DNA of 64,000 bases from Meandrina meandrites (lineage: Eukaryota > Cnidaria > Anthozoa > Scleractinia > Meandrinidae): assembly GCA_963693305.1 (NCBI GenBank), contig OY855915.1, positions 4,473,107 to 4,537,106 of the forward strand, given 5' to 3'. Below, in pieces: positions 54,501 through 64,000 of the stretch (position 1 is its first letter; each line of letters starts with the position of its first letter). The notes under the pieces are model-generated. The model did no database searches. It had not been told where the DNA came from and was given only the letters and a program-made list of their open reading frames with translations. Made by a program: the position numbers and the translations under genes.

Positions 54501-54832
54501 TTTTTACGAGTCTAAGTTGGGGGATTGCAGAAAAACCGGTCATGCTCATTTGCATCTCTTTAAATAACAAAAAAATAACAAAACAGCACATTTGTAATAT
54601 GCCTCGTTCTTTTATCCACTGAATTAATTTTTCGCAATCCCGCACCTCACTCTTTTACGAGTTTCCGGCCAGCGTGTAGACTTCTTCAAAACTGTAACTC
54701 GAACACGCGAATAAACGTACGTGTGATTATGCTCGCGAAGTTAAGTTACAAATTTAAAATGTAAGAGCGCACGCGCTAATCGCGCGTCACGCAAGTTCAG
54801 TAGTTTTCTTCTTTACACGTATGCTTAACCAT
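51573..54832. repeat. Penelope-related repeat unit, copy C
   Basis: Direct repeat of copy B. Relative to B it has lost about 80 bp of the sORF block (near 51.70 kb), gained about 0.9 kb at 52237-53142, and lacks the 195-bp MITE. The rest is nearly identical base for base, so the duplication is recent relative to these insertions. Confidence 0.82.
52237..53142. mobile_element. ~0.9-kb insertion in copy C, class unknown
   Basis: Copy B reads directly from CTGCAATGTGA into AAAATGTAACGGTAGG; copy C has about 905 bp between. The right end holds two TGACGTCA sites in inverted array (GATGACGTCATAAAATGACGTCATC, across 53113-53137). No clear terminal repeat or target duplication, and no convincing ORF. 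Confidence 0.65.
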
Positions 54833-55620
54833 CATGAGGACCCGCACGCCTTAGCAACCTGCGATTGAGTCGGCCATGGGTACACTCAGTGTACCCGATT
54901 TCGCAATATTAAACAATAGGCGTGTTGACAGATCTTGCAATTTGAAGCTCGGTAAAGCTTGCAGGAGGAGTGCAAAACATCAGTCACAACTCATCACTTG
55001 ACAGATGTAATCGCTTGTTCTCGCCAAGGCTCTCGCTAAAAATAACTCGATTTATCCGCTACATGCCAGAGAGAAATTGCTGTACTGATGGCGTACGTTG
55101 AAGCCGTGCTCCATCAACCGAAAATGTTTAAAAAATACATATCGAGTGTATTACGCAACCGGGAACTGATGCAGTCGACTCTGCCATGCCTGCATGTATG
55201 TACATGCTAGCAAAATGAACTGAAGGTCCAAATTATATTTTTTGAAGTGTGTACGGAATTCGTAGATATAAAGCTTTTATTCCAGTCGAGGGACGAGGTC
55301 TGCTTCGATCTGTAGCACGCGAACAGTACGTGCATTAATGAGCCCACTGTGCTCAGACTGCGGTTGACCTCAAGCAGCATGTGTACAAACTCGTGCCTGC
55401 CGCCTGTGTTTTGGTTATGTTTTGGTCGGTTTCGTGTACAAGTAGCGCAAAATTGCATTGTTTTTGGAAAGTGCCGTTTATACAGGTAAACGAATAACCG
55501 ACTAACCGGACGAAGAGATGAGAAAGTGAATGTGGCTTCCGCGTTTGGCCTTATTGTAGGAATACTGCGCCAGAAATCACTTGCGGACGCCCGATTCATC
55601 CGATCGAGCAAGGTCAAGCG

Positions 55621-56110
55621 TTGGTGGGGTGTGTTAACGCTTTCGTTCTTAATCAGTACGAAGTCCAGCCCTCTAGCTCTATTGAGTGCCCGTCACAGAA
55701 ACCTGCATCAGAAATACTTCTACCTTCGAAAGAAAATTTGGTTCAGGGTAATGAAAATAGCGAGTCTCTGCCGCTCACTCCGCCGAGCATTCCAAGCCCG
55801 CCAAATTTCAAAAGCGCGCGCGCGGCAATATTCGGCATGTTCCGCCAAAACCTGAAAAGAAGCTTTAGAGGACACTCTCCGAACTCAGGGCCGATGAGGA
55901 TCTGTCTCCTGCCGCCAAAAAAGCGAAAGTTCCCTGAAATTGCTGATGGAAGACTTGATGGAAGTGGCATTTTCGAAGTGCATTCCAGAAGACGTGTGGA
56001 AGGAGAAGCTGAAGTCAATGAGAGTACCTTTTTAAGCTAAAGAGTAGGATTTCAGAGCGTTCCTGGCAAGACTTCCTTACAAGGCTAGGAAAAACAAGGG
56101 TAAGAACTAT
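55621..56110 (+). pseudogene. Decayed coding region, unknown protein
   Basis: A gene-like stretch broken by frame changes. One frame gives SLPLTPPSIPSPPNFKSAR and continues to about 55860. A second gives LSELRADEDLSPAAKKAKVP. A third gives LLMEDLMEVAFSKCIPEDVW, then two in-frame stops, and DFRAFLARLPYKARKNKG ending at a GTAAGA. The pieces are consecutive and compositionally protein-like, which suggests one gene disabled by indels. I do not recognise the family. Confidence 0.4.
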
Positions 56111-56891
56111 TTGTGTCGAATTTATCAGAAAGACATATGGTGTGTGCTGAAAAGTCTGGGGTATTTAGGTTGGGGAATTTCAGTTGAAAAACATGAGTTT
56201 TTTCAAGCAATGTGAGGTTATTGGTACAATCATGTAGTGTTGTAAACAAGCTCAGACAGCCTTTTCTGGTGCCCAGGTTATGTTGTGATTTAATAGTTTT
56301 TGGCTGTAAGTAGCTCTGAAAGTCTATAACAACCATTTTGAAGTTTCATTTTTATGGCCCATTTGCCATCAAGTTTTTTAGTATTGTGGAGTTTTAGGTT
56401 TGATCCTTTTTTCTATGATTTTCTAGAAGTGTAGTATTTGAAAAGAGCCACAATATACATGTACATGTCTTCATATTAAAGAAGAAATTATTCCAAAAAT
56501 GCATATAATTTAGGAATCTTTTCTCATTAATTGGCAGAAAACATCAGACATAAAATGAAAATCGATGGCAATTAAAGAACACAAATTTTTTGGCCAACAA
56601 TAATTGTTTATTGATTTCCGATAGCAATCAATTAGATTTTATTTATTGATATCTATTGCCATCAATTGTTATAGATTATTAAAGATTAATATCGGTTTCA
56701 TAGATTGATCATGCCGGGTGTTTAAATTTCAAGATGTTGTGGGGGTGGGGGGTAGCTGTTCAAGATAAAATGTCTAAATCATGCTTGTCTTTCTTGTTTT
56801 TTTATTTTTTATTTACAGTGTATTTGTAATATACACATACACATACAACCTACTTATGAGTGTTTTAATTTCTTTTCTTCGATATCCTTAG

Positions 56892-57007
56892 TTGCTCTTG
56901 ATTACAAGGGCTTGCTCTTGCTTTGGGAGAAGGTTGGAGATGATCATTTTATCCTTGGTGGTCAAGGACTGGCGGCTGAGTTTTGTATTTTCCGTTTAGC
57001 AATGAGG
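56892..57007 (+). CDS. Candidate internal exon, unknown gene
   Basis: An open stretch of 116 nt between a CCTTAG acceptor and a GTAGGT donor. Frame 2 is open throughout and reads LDYKGLLLLWEKVGDDHFIL, then GGQGLAAEFCIFRLAMR. It may belong with the decayed region upstream. No family recognised. Confidence 0.35.
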
Positions 57008-57085
57008 GTAGGTTTATAATTCAGTAATTGAAAAAGTAGAATATAATAATTTTGTTGGCAATGCTGTTTATGTTAAAAGCTGCCC

Positions 57086-57086
<1 letters not shown>

Positions 57087-57132
<46 letters not shown>
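57087..57132. repeat. (AAT)n microsatellite
   Basis: About 15 uninterrupted AAT/ATA triplets followed by a short AT run. Confidence 0.95.
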
Positions 57133-57135
<3 letters not shown>

Positions 57136-58078
57136 TATATATATACTATATTTTGCAGAATGCAAAATAGGAGTTAAGTGAGCGAAGGAATATTCGCGAG
57201 TTCACTCGCTTGGTCGGTCAATCCTCCTTTCCTTCCTTCTTTGGGTCGTAGACTTTTGTTTGTAATTCTGCTGACCAATGTATTACTGGACTTGACGAAG
57301 ATGAAATTAAATGCCGGCAAATGTAAAACAGTGAAATAATGATGAGATATTTATCAGCTATGTCAAGAGCATGGGGTACAACCATTTGTAGTACAAATGG
57401 CTACAAAAACTTGTAGCCTTATAATGCTCTTAAAGAGGCCATTGATTGAAAATCCAAAGATTAGCTCATGATTGAAATCATTCAGTGTCTTTCAGTTTTA
57501 AGTTTTTACAGCTTATTTTACCCAATTCCTATAATTATGTATTTTACACAACAAAATGTCTAGGACAACTGCAGTATCCCTTTCAGAGAAGTATATTATT
57601 TTAATTTATTTTCAGCTCACTATAGCACTACTTTTAGCTTTGGTCGAGGATGTTGCTTCCTTTTTATTTTTACTAATCTCCATAAAGTTTTTTCCCAAAT
57701 TAGTTGACTGATATTTTTCCTTTCTTTTCTAAAAGTTGTTTTCTTTCCCTTTTTAGTGTTTGGTGTGATTTCTTCTACCAGCTAAGAAACACCCCCCAGT
57801 ATTCAGAAATCAAGATGTCTAAAGAAAAAGAGAGAGACAGGCCCTCCAAACCTACAGGAAATAATTATGCCTAAAAGAAGATTCTGTTAATTGTCATTCC
57901 TTCTGGGGAAAAAGAAAAAACAAACAAATGGCTCATAGCACCACTCATAGCAAAATCATGATTAGCACAGTCAATAGCTGTGAACTTGGGGAAATGTTTA
58001 GTCTGAGGTGTCAGCCTTCCTCTCTTCCCTCCAACTGGGGGTACGGAAGAGAGGATCGCTGACACTCCAGACAAGAAA

Positions 58079-58548
58079 ATGTTATGTTTGTGGTGGGTCA
58101 TTTGGTAATGTCATGAGGTTCTTAAACTCCTAAGTGCAATTTTCAGATGCAACAGAAACACTAGGTGGCGCGCCCGTGATTCTGTGAGTTGGAATGTTGT
58201 GACATTATGAAATGATTGGTTTACTGGTGGGAAACCTTGGACAAATGTTATGTTTGTAGTGGGTCGTTTGGTAATGTCATGAGGTTCTTGAACTCCTAAG
58301 TGCAATTTTCAAATGCAACAGAAACACTAGGTGGCACGCCCGTGATTCTGTGAGTTGGAATGTTGTGACATTATGAAATGATTGGTTAACTGGTGGGAAA
58401 CCTTGGAGAAATGTTATACTCGTGGTTGGTCATTTGGTAATGTCATGAGGTTCTTAAGCTCCTAAGTGCAATTTTCAAATGCAACAGAAACACTAGGTGG
58501 CACGCCCGTGATTCTGTGAGTTGGAAGGTTGTGACATTATCAAATGAT
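58079..58548 (+). repeat. ~165-bp tandem repeat, 2.8 copies
   Basis: Starts of the unit at 58081, 58248 and 58413 (spacing 167 and 165). Landmarks are TTGGTAATGTCATGAGGTTC and AACACTAGGTGGC. Copies differ by a few bases each. Confidence 0.92.
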
Positions 58549-58637
58549 TTCAATCATTCAGGAACAAAAGGTGTTACAGTGTTTTCTTAATTAGATTTTT
58601 TTTCCAATCTTCTCAATTAACTTTTTTGACATTTCAG

Positions 58638-60011
58638 GTAAAGATTTCCATTGTGGCCATGGCCTTACATGTATTGCCAATTTAAATACCACCTGTTGTA
58701 CAACTTCAGATTGTAAGTAGATGTTGTTCACCTACAATTTGTGATAGCACCTTAGTACACATGTTACAATAATAATCAGTGGTGTAGAATGGTCTTTTAA
58801 AAGTAGTGAGTCTTGGCAAATTTTAGGGGAGTCTCAAAATCTTGGCTTTGCAAATTAGAGTCTTGGAATCTTGGGCTTGCAAAAAGTAATCCTGAATTTT
58901 GCAATTTGAGTTGTGAGTCTCGCAAGCCAATTAATAGTTTTATCTGAATAAACTGTCATTAAAATAAGAGTAAGAAAGAATAATCATGATAAGTGGCTCA
59001 AAAGTCTGGCAATCAAATTTTGGAAATGCAGCCTCTCAAGGGTCTCAGGGAGTCTTCGATTTTACCATTCTATACCCCTATAATAATTGTGTTACTGTAG
59101 GTTAACATGCAATACAAAAAAACCTGAGTGATTGTTTTAGCTCCAGGGTTAAATCAAATACAGAAGCTTTAACAATTTAAATGTTTTATCAATCAACAAT
59201 GGTATTATGGTCACTGAATTTCGCTCACATTCATATGGTGCAATATGCATTGGAAAATACAATAATTTATACAATAAATTCAAAATAATATGAGACATTG
59301 TAATTTTTGACATGTTTGTACCATAAAATCAATTTCATTAAGGGCCTGATTACATGAGCCGGCCTGGCCCGGTTAGCAGGGCTGGCTCGGTTTACCGAGA
59401 TGACTTTCAGCCCGGCATTACATGAGCCCGGTTAGCCGGGCTGGCCAGGTTTGCTGAGATGACTTTCAGCCTGGTTTTAGCACGAATGATCATAGCACGA
59501 ATGATCTTGATCACCTTTTCCTGGCAATTTGGTGGTTAATGTTTTGCACTTATGCAGCTGGATGGGTTACTTTACCCCTACATCCTATTTAGAACGAGGA
59601 ACGTTGCTTTTTTCATTGGATATTGTGCTCGGAAGAGAAATTTAATGCTGGCCCGTTTAGCCGGGCTGGCCCAGTGAATGCGATTACATGGAAAATGTTC
59701 AGCCCGGTTAGCCGAGATCCTGGCATCGCGATACCGGGATCTCGGCTAACCAGGCTGGCCTGGTTGTCATGTAATCGTGAAGTTAATTTTTGGGGGGTTT
59801 AACAGACGTGCTGAGATCTTGGCAAACCGAGCCAGCCTGGCTAACCGAAACAGCCCGACTCGTGTAATCAGGCCCCAAGTGCACAAAACTCCTTGGAAAA
59901 TTCTTTGCAAAAATAAATAAACCTTTTCAATGTTGATTTTCTTGTGTTTTTTTTTTAGCTTGTGACTTTTCTGCTTTAGAATGTCTTTGGGGTAACAATT
60001 ACGAGTGTTAG
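58638..60011 (+). CDS. Candidate last two exons of a Cys-rich protein
   Basis: Exon 58638-58712 (75 nt, phase 1-1) lies between TTTCAG and GTAAGT. Exon 59959-60011 follows a strong pyrimidine tract ending TTTTAG and runs to a TAG stop. Phases agree. The joined end reads KDFHCGHGLTCIANLNTTCC, then TTSDSCDFSALECLWGNNYEC and stop, with eight cysteines in about 41 residues, suggesting a disulfide-rich extracellular module. AATAAA follows 92 bp after the stop. Upstream exons were not found. The module is not recognised. Confidence 0.4.
59342..59875. mobile_element. ~535-bp MITE with long terminal inverted repeats
   Basis: Ends GGGCCTGATTACATGAGCC and the reverse complement of the right end agree over more than 50 bases, with GGTTAGCCGGGCTGGC-type motifs repeated several times inside. 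It lies in the putative intron of the Cys-rich gene. Target duplication unclear. Confidence 0.8.
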
Positions 60012-60102
60012 GGGTCTTGATCTGTATCTCGTTCAGCGAAAGGAATGATTTAACATGGTTAAGTTAAAAACACAATTGTATTTGCAAATTTATCCTATCC
60101 AA

Positions 60103-60108
60103 AATAAA
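60103..60108 (+). terminator. Poly(A) signal for the Cys-rich candidate
   Basis: AATAAA 92 bp downstream of the stop at 60009-60011. Confidence 0.45.
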
Positions 60109-60200
60109 ATATTCTTAACATTTTGCAAATTTCAGCCTTGATATCCTTATAAAATATATTCTTATAAAATAAAAAGAGTGTATTTTTTTTATTAATTTTT

Positions 60201-60458
60201 TTATTGTGGCATGGACAGATGATAATAGGATTTGTCCTCCAGAAATGTGAATGATTCCCAGCCTTGACTGTATGGTTGATCTTGCATGGCCAGTTCATTC
60301 ATACTAGTTTTTGTTGAAATCGTAGATTTCGTTTTTTGCAAAATGATATCCTTTCTAAATATTTCCCACTTTATCAAAAGATCAGTCATTTCCTTCATTT
60401 CCTGATAAGCTGTGTTACCCAGACATTGTAGTCTGTGTTTGATATCAGTTTTAGTCAT
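60201..60458 (-). CDS. 85-residue ORF, hypothetical, convergent
   Basis: Hydrophilic, ordinary composition (MTKTDIKHRLQCLGNTAYQE at the start, KWEIFRKDIILQ in the middle). A stop codon lies directly upstream of the ATG, so it is either complete or a chance frame. Its stop overlaps AATAAA, with another AATAAA a few bases on, which would suit a very short 3' UTR. It converges on the Cys-rich candidate. No family recognised. Confidence 0.35.
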   Translation of the reverse strand: MTKTDIKHRLQCLGNTAYQEMKEMTDLLIKWEIFRKDIILQKTKSTISTKTSMNELAMQDQPYSQGWESFTFLEDKSYYHLSMPQ

Positions 60459-61627
60459 TTACAAATACAGCTTTAGTTAACTTATGTACGAGTCCATATG
60501 TGCCAGTTGTAAAATGATTTTTTGTTCATCATTGAACACCCAAGTCTCAAAGGGAAAAAAAGTTACAACTGACAACCCCTACAAAGAAGAAAGCAAAAAA
60601 AAATTGAACAGGTATAAGCTTTGTAGGCTTATTATCAGAATGAGTTACATTTTTATGTTAATTTATTTTTCTTTGCCTTTTAGGATAATTCTTCACCTTG
60701 GTCAAATCAAGAAGAAGCCCTTGCTGAAATTATTTTTATTATATGTGTTTAGGGCTTGCATGGTTTTCAGAGCACATTTAAGAGAAGGCATGAATTTTTC
60801 ATTCCCTATACATAGCTGCTGTTATATTCAACACTTTCTTAAACTCATCAACAATAGATGAGCTTTAGGAATTGTGCCTAAAAAAAGGAGTGTGGGGGCC
60901 ATGAGTGAAACCGATCCGAACGCTTATGGTATCCATGACAACCCTGTGAGCGGCAAACACTCGCTCAGGACCATCACACTGAAAAGACAGTGGGAACTAA
61001 CACAGATACTTACCACATACTTACCATGACAAGAGGGAGGGGAGGGGCGGAGCGGGAATAAAAAGCTCTGTGCGAACTATCAAACGCAGAATGACTTGAC
61101 ATCTGAAGCTGAACTGTAAACCATGTGCGGCCCGTGCACGAAACCCCCGCTAGCTAACCCCGCACCAAGACCCTGGGAGATACTGCTGGCCAGCATTGTT
61201 TCGCGTTCAACTTAGCCTAAATTGCATTCAGCTTCATTTAAAGTTGATTTTTGTGTGATTATTAAATCGAATTTTCCTTGAACCATGATTTAGAATTAAA
61301 AGCACAGTTGATTCCCAATAGCTCAAACCCTGGACACAAACATCCAAGTATTAAACTCAAAAACCTTATTTTTGTTCCCCTGCAGCCCATTGTCTCATTA
61401 GTTACCCTTTTATATATCTGACAATTTAAATCTTTTCGATCCTATTTAAAATTGAGAGTTTTTTAGATTCAGTTCAAGTCGCATTTTTCAAGGTAGAATC
61501 GTTTAACCATCTTAACAAGTTCGGGCATGGTATGCAAGTCTGGCCACCATATTAATTCCCCCCCTCCTCCAAGAGGAACTTTGCCGCTAACCAGAATTTT
61601 AGTGTTCATAGAAATGCTATGGCTTAC

Positions 61628-61793
61628 CTGGTAGTCGGGGATGAAATGGGCCGCTTAACCCTTCGATCCGACCACCTAGCCACATCCGGTAGCCCTCTAT
61701 TGTTCTTTTCTCCAGTGTCTCTTCTGGGGCAGAAAGATCCGTTGCTTTTATTTCTTCGTCGTGGGTGCCATCGTTGATTTCTTCATGTCTTTC
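61628..61793 (-). CDS. Candidate exon, unknown gene
   Basis: A 55-codon open frame on the minus strand ending CCAG before GTAAGC. It reads HDEEIKATDLSAPEETLEKR, then GYRMWLGGRIEGLSGPFHPR. Composition is protein-like. An alternative frame gives a short peptide beginning MSEKDMKKST from an ATG in good context, so a frame error or pseudogene is possible. Confidence 0.3.
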
Positions 61794-62511
61794 TCAGACA
61801 TTCTTTTTTTTTAATGAATACAAAGTCTTAAAAGCTTTTTTGACATTTTGTCACAAGCCAAGGCGCGGAAGGTTTTGAGTGAAATACTTTGATCAGCGAG
61901 TTGATCGTGCGGTAACCAAATAAATGACAGATAAACAGAGACATTGCCACAGGAGTTTGTGGTTTATTTCTGATTCGTTCTTATACAATATAGTCCTAGT
62001 TTTCACACATTTTGATTCGTTGAAGCTATATATTTCTTGTTTTAGAAATGACGTTTTCGACGCGAGCTCTTTGTCAAAGCACGGCAACCGACATATTTTC
62101 CTTCGGAATAATGCTAGAATCTTACGTTTCTAACAGAAGTTTCGAAGCACTCTTTACTGAAGTAGTTGAGACCTATTTGCAGCGCGACTTCACGGCGTGC
62201 CACGGTCAGGCCGTCCGCGCGCGAAGTTGTGCATTGAACAAAATTATTCAGGTTGTGTAAAATGAAGCGAATTCGATTTCAACGTTTATAGCGCACGAGT
62301 TCAGAATGGGTGAATAGTGAATTGTTTTCGCTCAAAATAAAATGCATGCTGCGAGTGTTGAAAAAGGCAACCAGAGATCAAATCCCCTTGCGCTGAGTAG
62401 TTAATTAAATTTCACACGTTTGTGTAATTTGGAGATATAATTACATATGGCGTCTGTAGCAACGATGGCTTCCAACAGAGAGCAGAAAAGTATCCTATGC
62501 GGGTCCTCATG

Positions 62512-62891
62512 CTTGAGAAGTTACCGTTCAAGTTAGATTACAGGTATAGTTTAAAATGAAAAAGCGCATTGATAGGCTCCTGTTAAGAAATGAATAATAA
62601 TATGATGCCGTTTAAAAAGAATCTTGCATTCCTAATTCAAGACCCCCTGCTTCGTTTTCCTCGTCACAATTCATTCTCGCTTTCTCGGGGTAGGGCTGGG
62701 GCTGGAAGTGGACACCTGACAGAAGTTTTAAAAGCGAGATATGCGCCGCCAAATGGAGTATGGCTTAAAAAGCTAAATATTTTGCCTTTTGGGTCTGAAA
62801 TGAAATTTGTATTTTAAAGAGAACTCCTGGACTGGTACATTACTGGGCATGATGGCCTACACTATCAAATACCACTCCAGGTCAAGAGAGT
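62512..62891 (+). repeat. Penelope-related repeat unit, copy D
   Basis: Same block as in copies A-C. The plus-strand sORF (62590-62817) reads KNLAFLIQDPLLRFP then LTEVLKARYAPPNG and ends at a TAA that all four copies share. Here the sequence continues into a reverse transcriptase instead of the AT-rich tail seen in A-C. Confidence 0.75.
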
Positions 62892-64000
62892 AGACTTAAA
62901 CTTAAAAAAGTCGCCGTTGAACACACAAGAGGCCATCCAGATCGTCAAATCCACCTGCAGACGACTGGTCAAAGCGCGGATAAACGACTGTCACAGAAGA
63001 CTCAAATACTACAACAACAAACTACAACAACGACTTGACAAACTCAAACAACTGTTACCGACTAATTTACTTGACACTGTTACTACTATTGCCGACAAAC
63101 GAGCCGACAAAACGACAGACCGTGTTCGCACTGAACACCAACGAAAACTAACGCGACTTCAACATAACAAAGACAAAAAACGACAGAAAACTGACGACAA
63201 CTGGGTCAGGAATATTTCTTCCCGTCCCCTAGACAAAACTGAGACGCAGGTACTGTCATACGGACTTAAACACTCAGTAACGCCTAAACGTATACCGACC
63301 GAGACTATTGTATCTAGTGTTGAGGCGGTTCTGTCTCGTCAACGAGACTTATCAGAACCAGCCAAGGATAACATCAGAAGCAGAATTGCTTCCACGATAC
63401 AGTCAGCCTCTATACCTGACAGCAACTTAACTAAAGGCGAACAACAAGCACTGAAACGACTGAAAAACGACCAGAACATTGTTAGACCAGCCGACAAAGG
63501 ACGTGTTACTGTTGTTATGGACAAGACTGACTACTACGACAAAATGGACGCACTTGTTAACGACAAACAAACTTACGAAGAACTTAAACGCGACCCGACG
63601 CCAGCACTACAACGTAAACTCAACAGCAAACTACTTACGCTCAAAAAGACCGACGCTTTTGACACGAAACGCTACTACCGACTGAGGTGCTCAGTACCAC
63701 AACCACCGAAACTCTACGGACTACCGAAACTGCACAAACCTGGTTTTCCTATGCGACCCATAGTCTCGTTCTGTGGGTCCCCTACGTACCAACTGTCCAA
63801 ATACCTCACGACCATACTGCAACCCCTTACTGAACAATCGAGACGTAAACTACAATCTACTGAGAACTTTATTGACGCCATCAAGACGGTACAGATACCT
63901 GACGACTACAAACTTGTGTCTTTTGATGTGAAATCACTGTTCACCAGTATTACACTACAATTGGCTCTACAGTGCACTGAGACCGCTATCCAACAATCTA
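62818..64000 (+). CDS. Penelope-like reverse transcriptase, partial (runs off window)
   Basis: Open without a stop for 394 codons from just after the TAA at 62815. It has NIVRPADKGRVTVVMDK (the N-terminal signature equivalent to DKGSG-TVVMD in copies a and b), KLYGLPKLHKPGFPMRPIVS, and YKLVSFDVKSLFTSI (RT motif A). The N-terminal part is rich in Lys, Arg, Gln and Asp. The later RT motifs and any GIY-YIG domain lie beyond the window. It is a different Penelope lineage from the 30-34 kb pair. The upstream sORF is in the same frame, separated only by the TAA. Confidence 0.88.

Larger units (their letters stand above)
54833..62511. mobile_element. 7.68-kb segment with 14-bp terminal inverted repeats
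   Basis: CATGAGGACCCGCA at 54833-54846 and its exact reverse complement at 62498-62511 bound the segment. Outside it, the flanks are the repeat unit (CACGTATGCTTAACCAT on the left, CTTGAGAAGTTACCG on the right), which is continuous at 51573-51590. So the segment appears inserted into the unit. No target duplication is evident. The contents are annotated separately. Confidence 0.55.

Noticed and set aside
60484..60861. 125-codon plus-strand ORF
   Set aside because: AT-driven Lys/Ile/Phe-rich reading with no motif; overlaps the upstream flank of the minus-strand 85-codon ORF.
61004..61030. U1 snRNA-like 5' end (ATACTTACC, twice)
   Set aside because: The rest of U1, including stem-loops and Sm site, is absent. 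On the minus strand the same bases are two GTAAGTAT donor-like sites.
62048..62260. Kinase-like motif (TDIFSFGIML)
   Set aside because: It resembles a kinase subdomain IX string, but no other kinase motif lies in frame or nearby; probably chance.

Overview
The window looks like nuclear DNA of an animal, most probably an anthozoan cnidarian such as a stony coral or anemone. The reasons are an intronless class A GPCR, a many-exon gene with phase-1 calcium-binding EGF exons and phase-2 72-bp LRR exons, AATAAA signals, a tRNA-derived SINE, an intact BEL/Pao retrotransposon, Penelope-like elements and many small inverted-repeat elements. The species call is inference. All splice sites were read by eye.

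Layout. 1-8.1 kb: gene-poor, with a SINE, hairpins and MITE-like inverted repeats. 8.1-9.3 kb: a single-exon GPCR (+). 12.5-41.9 kb: one spliced gene on the minus strand, rebuilt here from 11 exons whose phases all agree and whose lengths sum to 1260 nt (419 codons plus stop). It encodes signal peptide, three LRRs, a short two-Cys linker, four cbEGF domains, one membrane helix and an acidic tail. Its exon 3-4 intron is about 21.9 kb and is mostly mobile DNA: a BEL/Pao element with apparently identical LTRs (18.3-24.8 kb), a 14-bp GATC-containing minisatellite (24.9-37.3 kb) that holds a 5'-truncated LINE, a head-to-head pair of almost identical Penelope elements and a TTAA-flanked transposon, then a nested pair of TTAA elements (37.8-38.7 kb) and a 16-bp minisatellite (38.8-39.6 kb).

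41.9-54.8 kb: a mobile-element cluster. Three TTAA-flanked elements stand in a row, each sharing one TTAA with its neighbour (43.3-48.6 kb). Two of them are very long foldbacks, and one carries a nested palindromic element with ATT target duplication. Next comes a direct duplication of a ~2.5 kb unit that contains Penelope-like ends, the copies differing by several later insertions. 54.8-62.5 kb: a 7.68-kb segment bounded by a perfect 14-bp inverted repeat interrupts that repeat unit. It holds a decayed coding region, a candidate Cys-rich terminal exon pair with a poly(A) signal, a convergent 85-codon ORF, a 165-bp tandem repeat and a MITE. 62.5-64 kb: another copy of the unit runs into a Penelope-like reverse transcriptase that leaves the window.

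Only the GPCR and the LRR-EGF membrane protein are convincing host genes. The strongest unusual signal is the dense, nested set of TTAA-targeting elements: seven clear cases in at least four terminal-repeat families. Several have empty sites, or uninserted partner arms, inside this same window, so order of insertion can be read directly.
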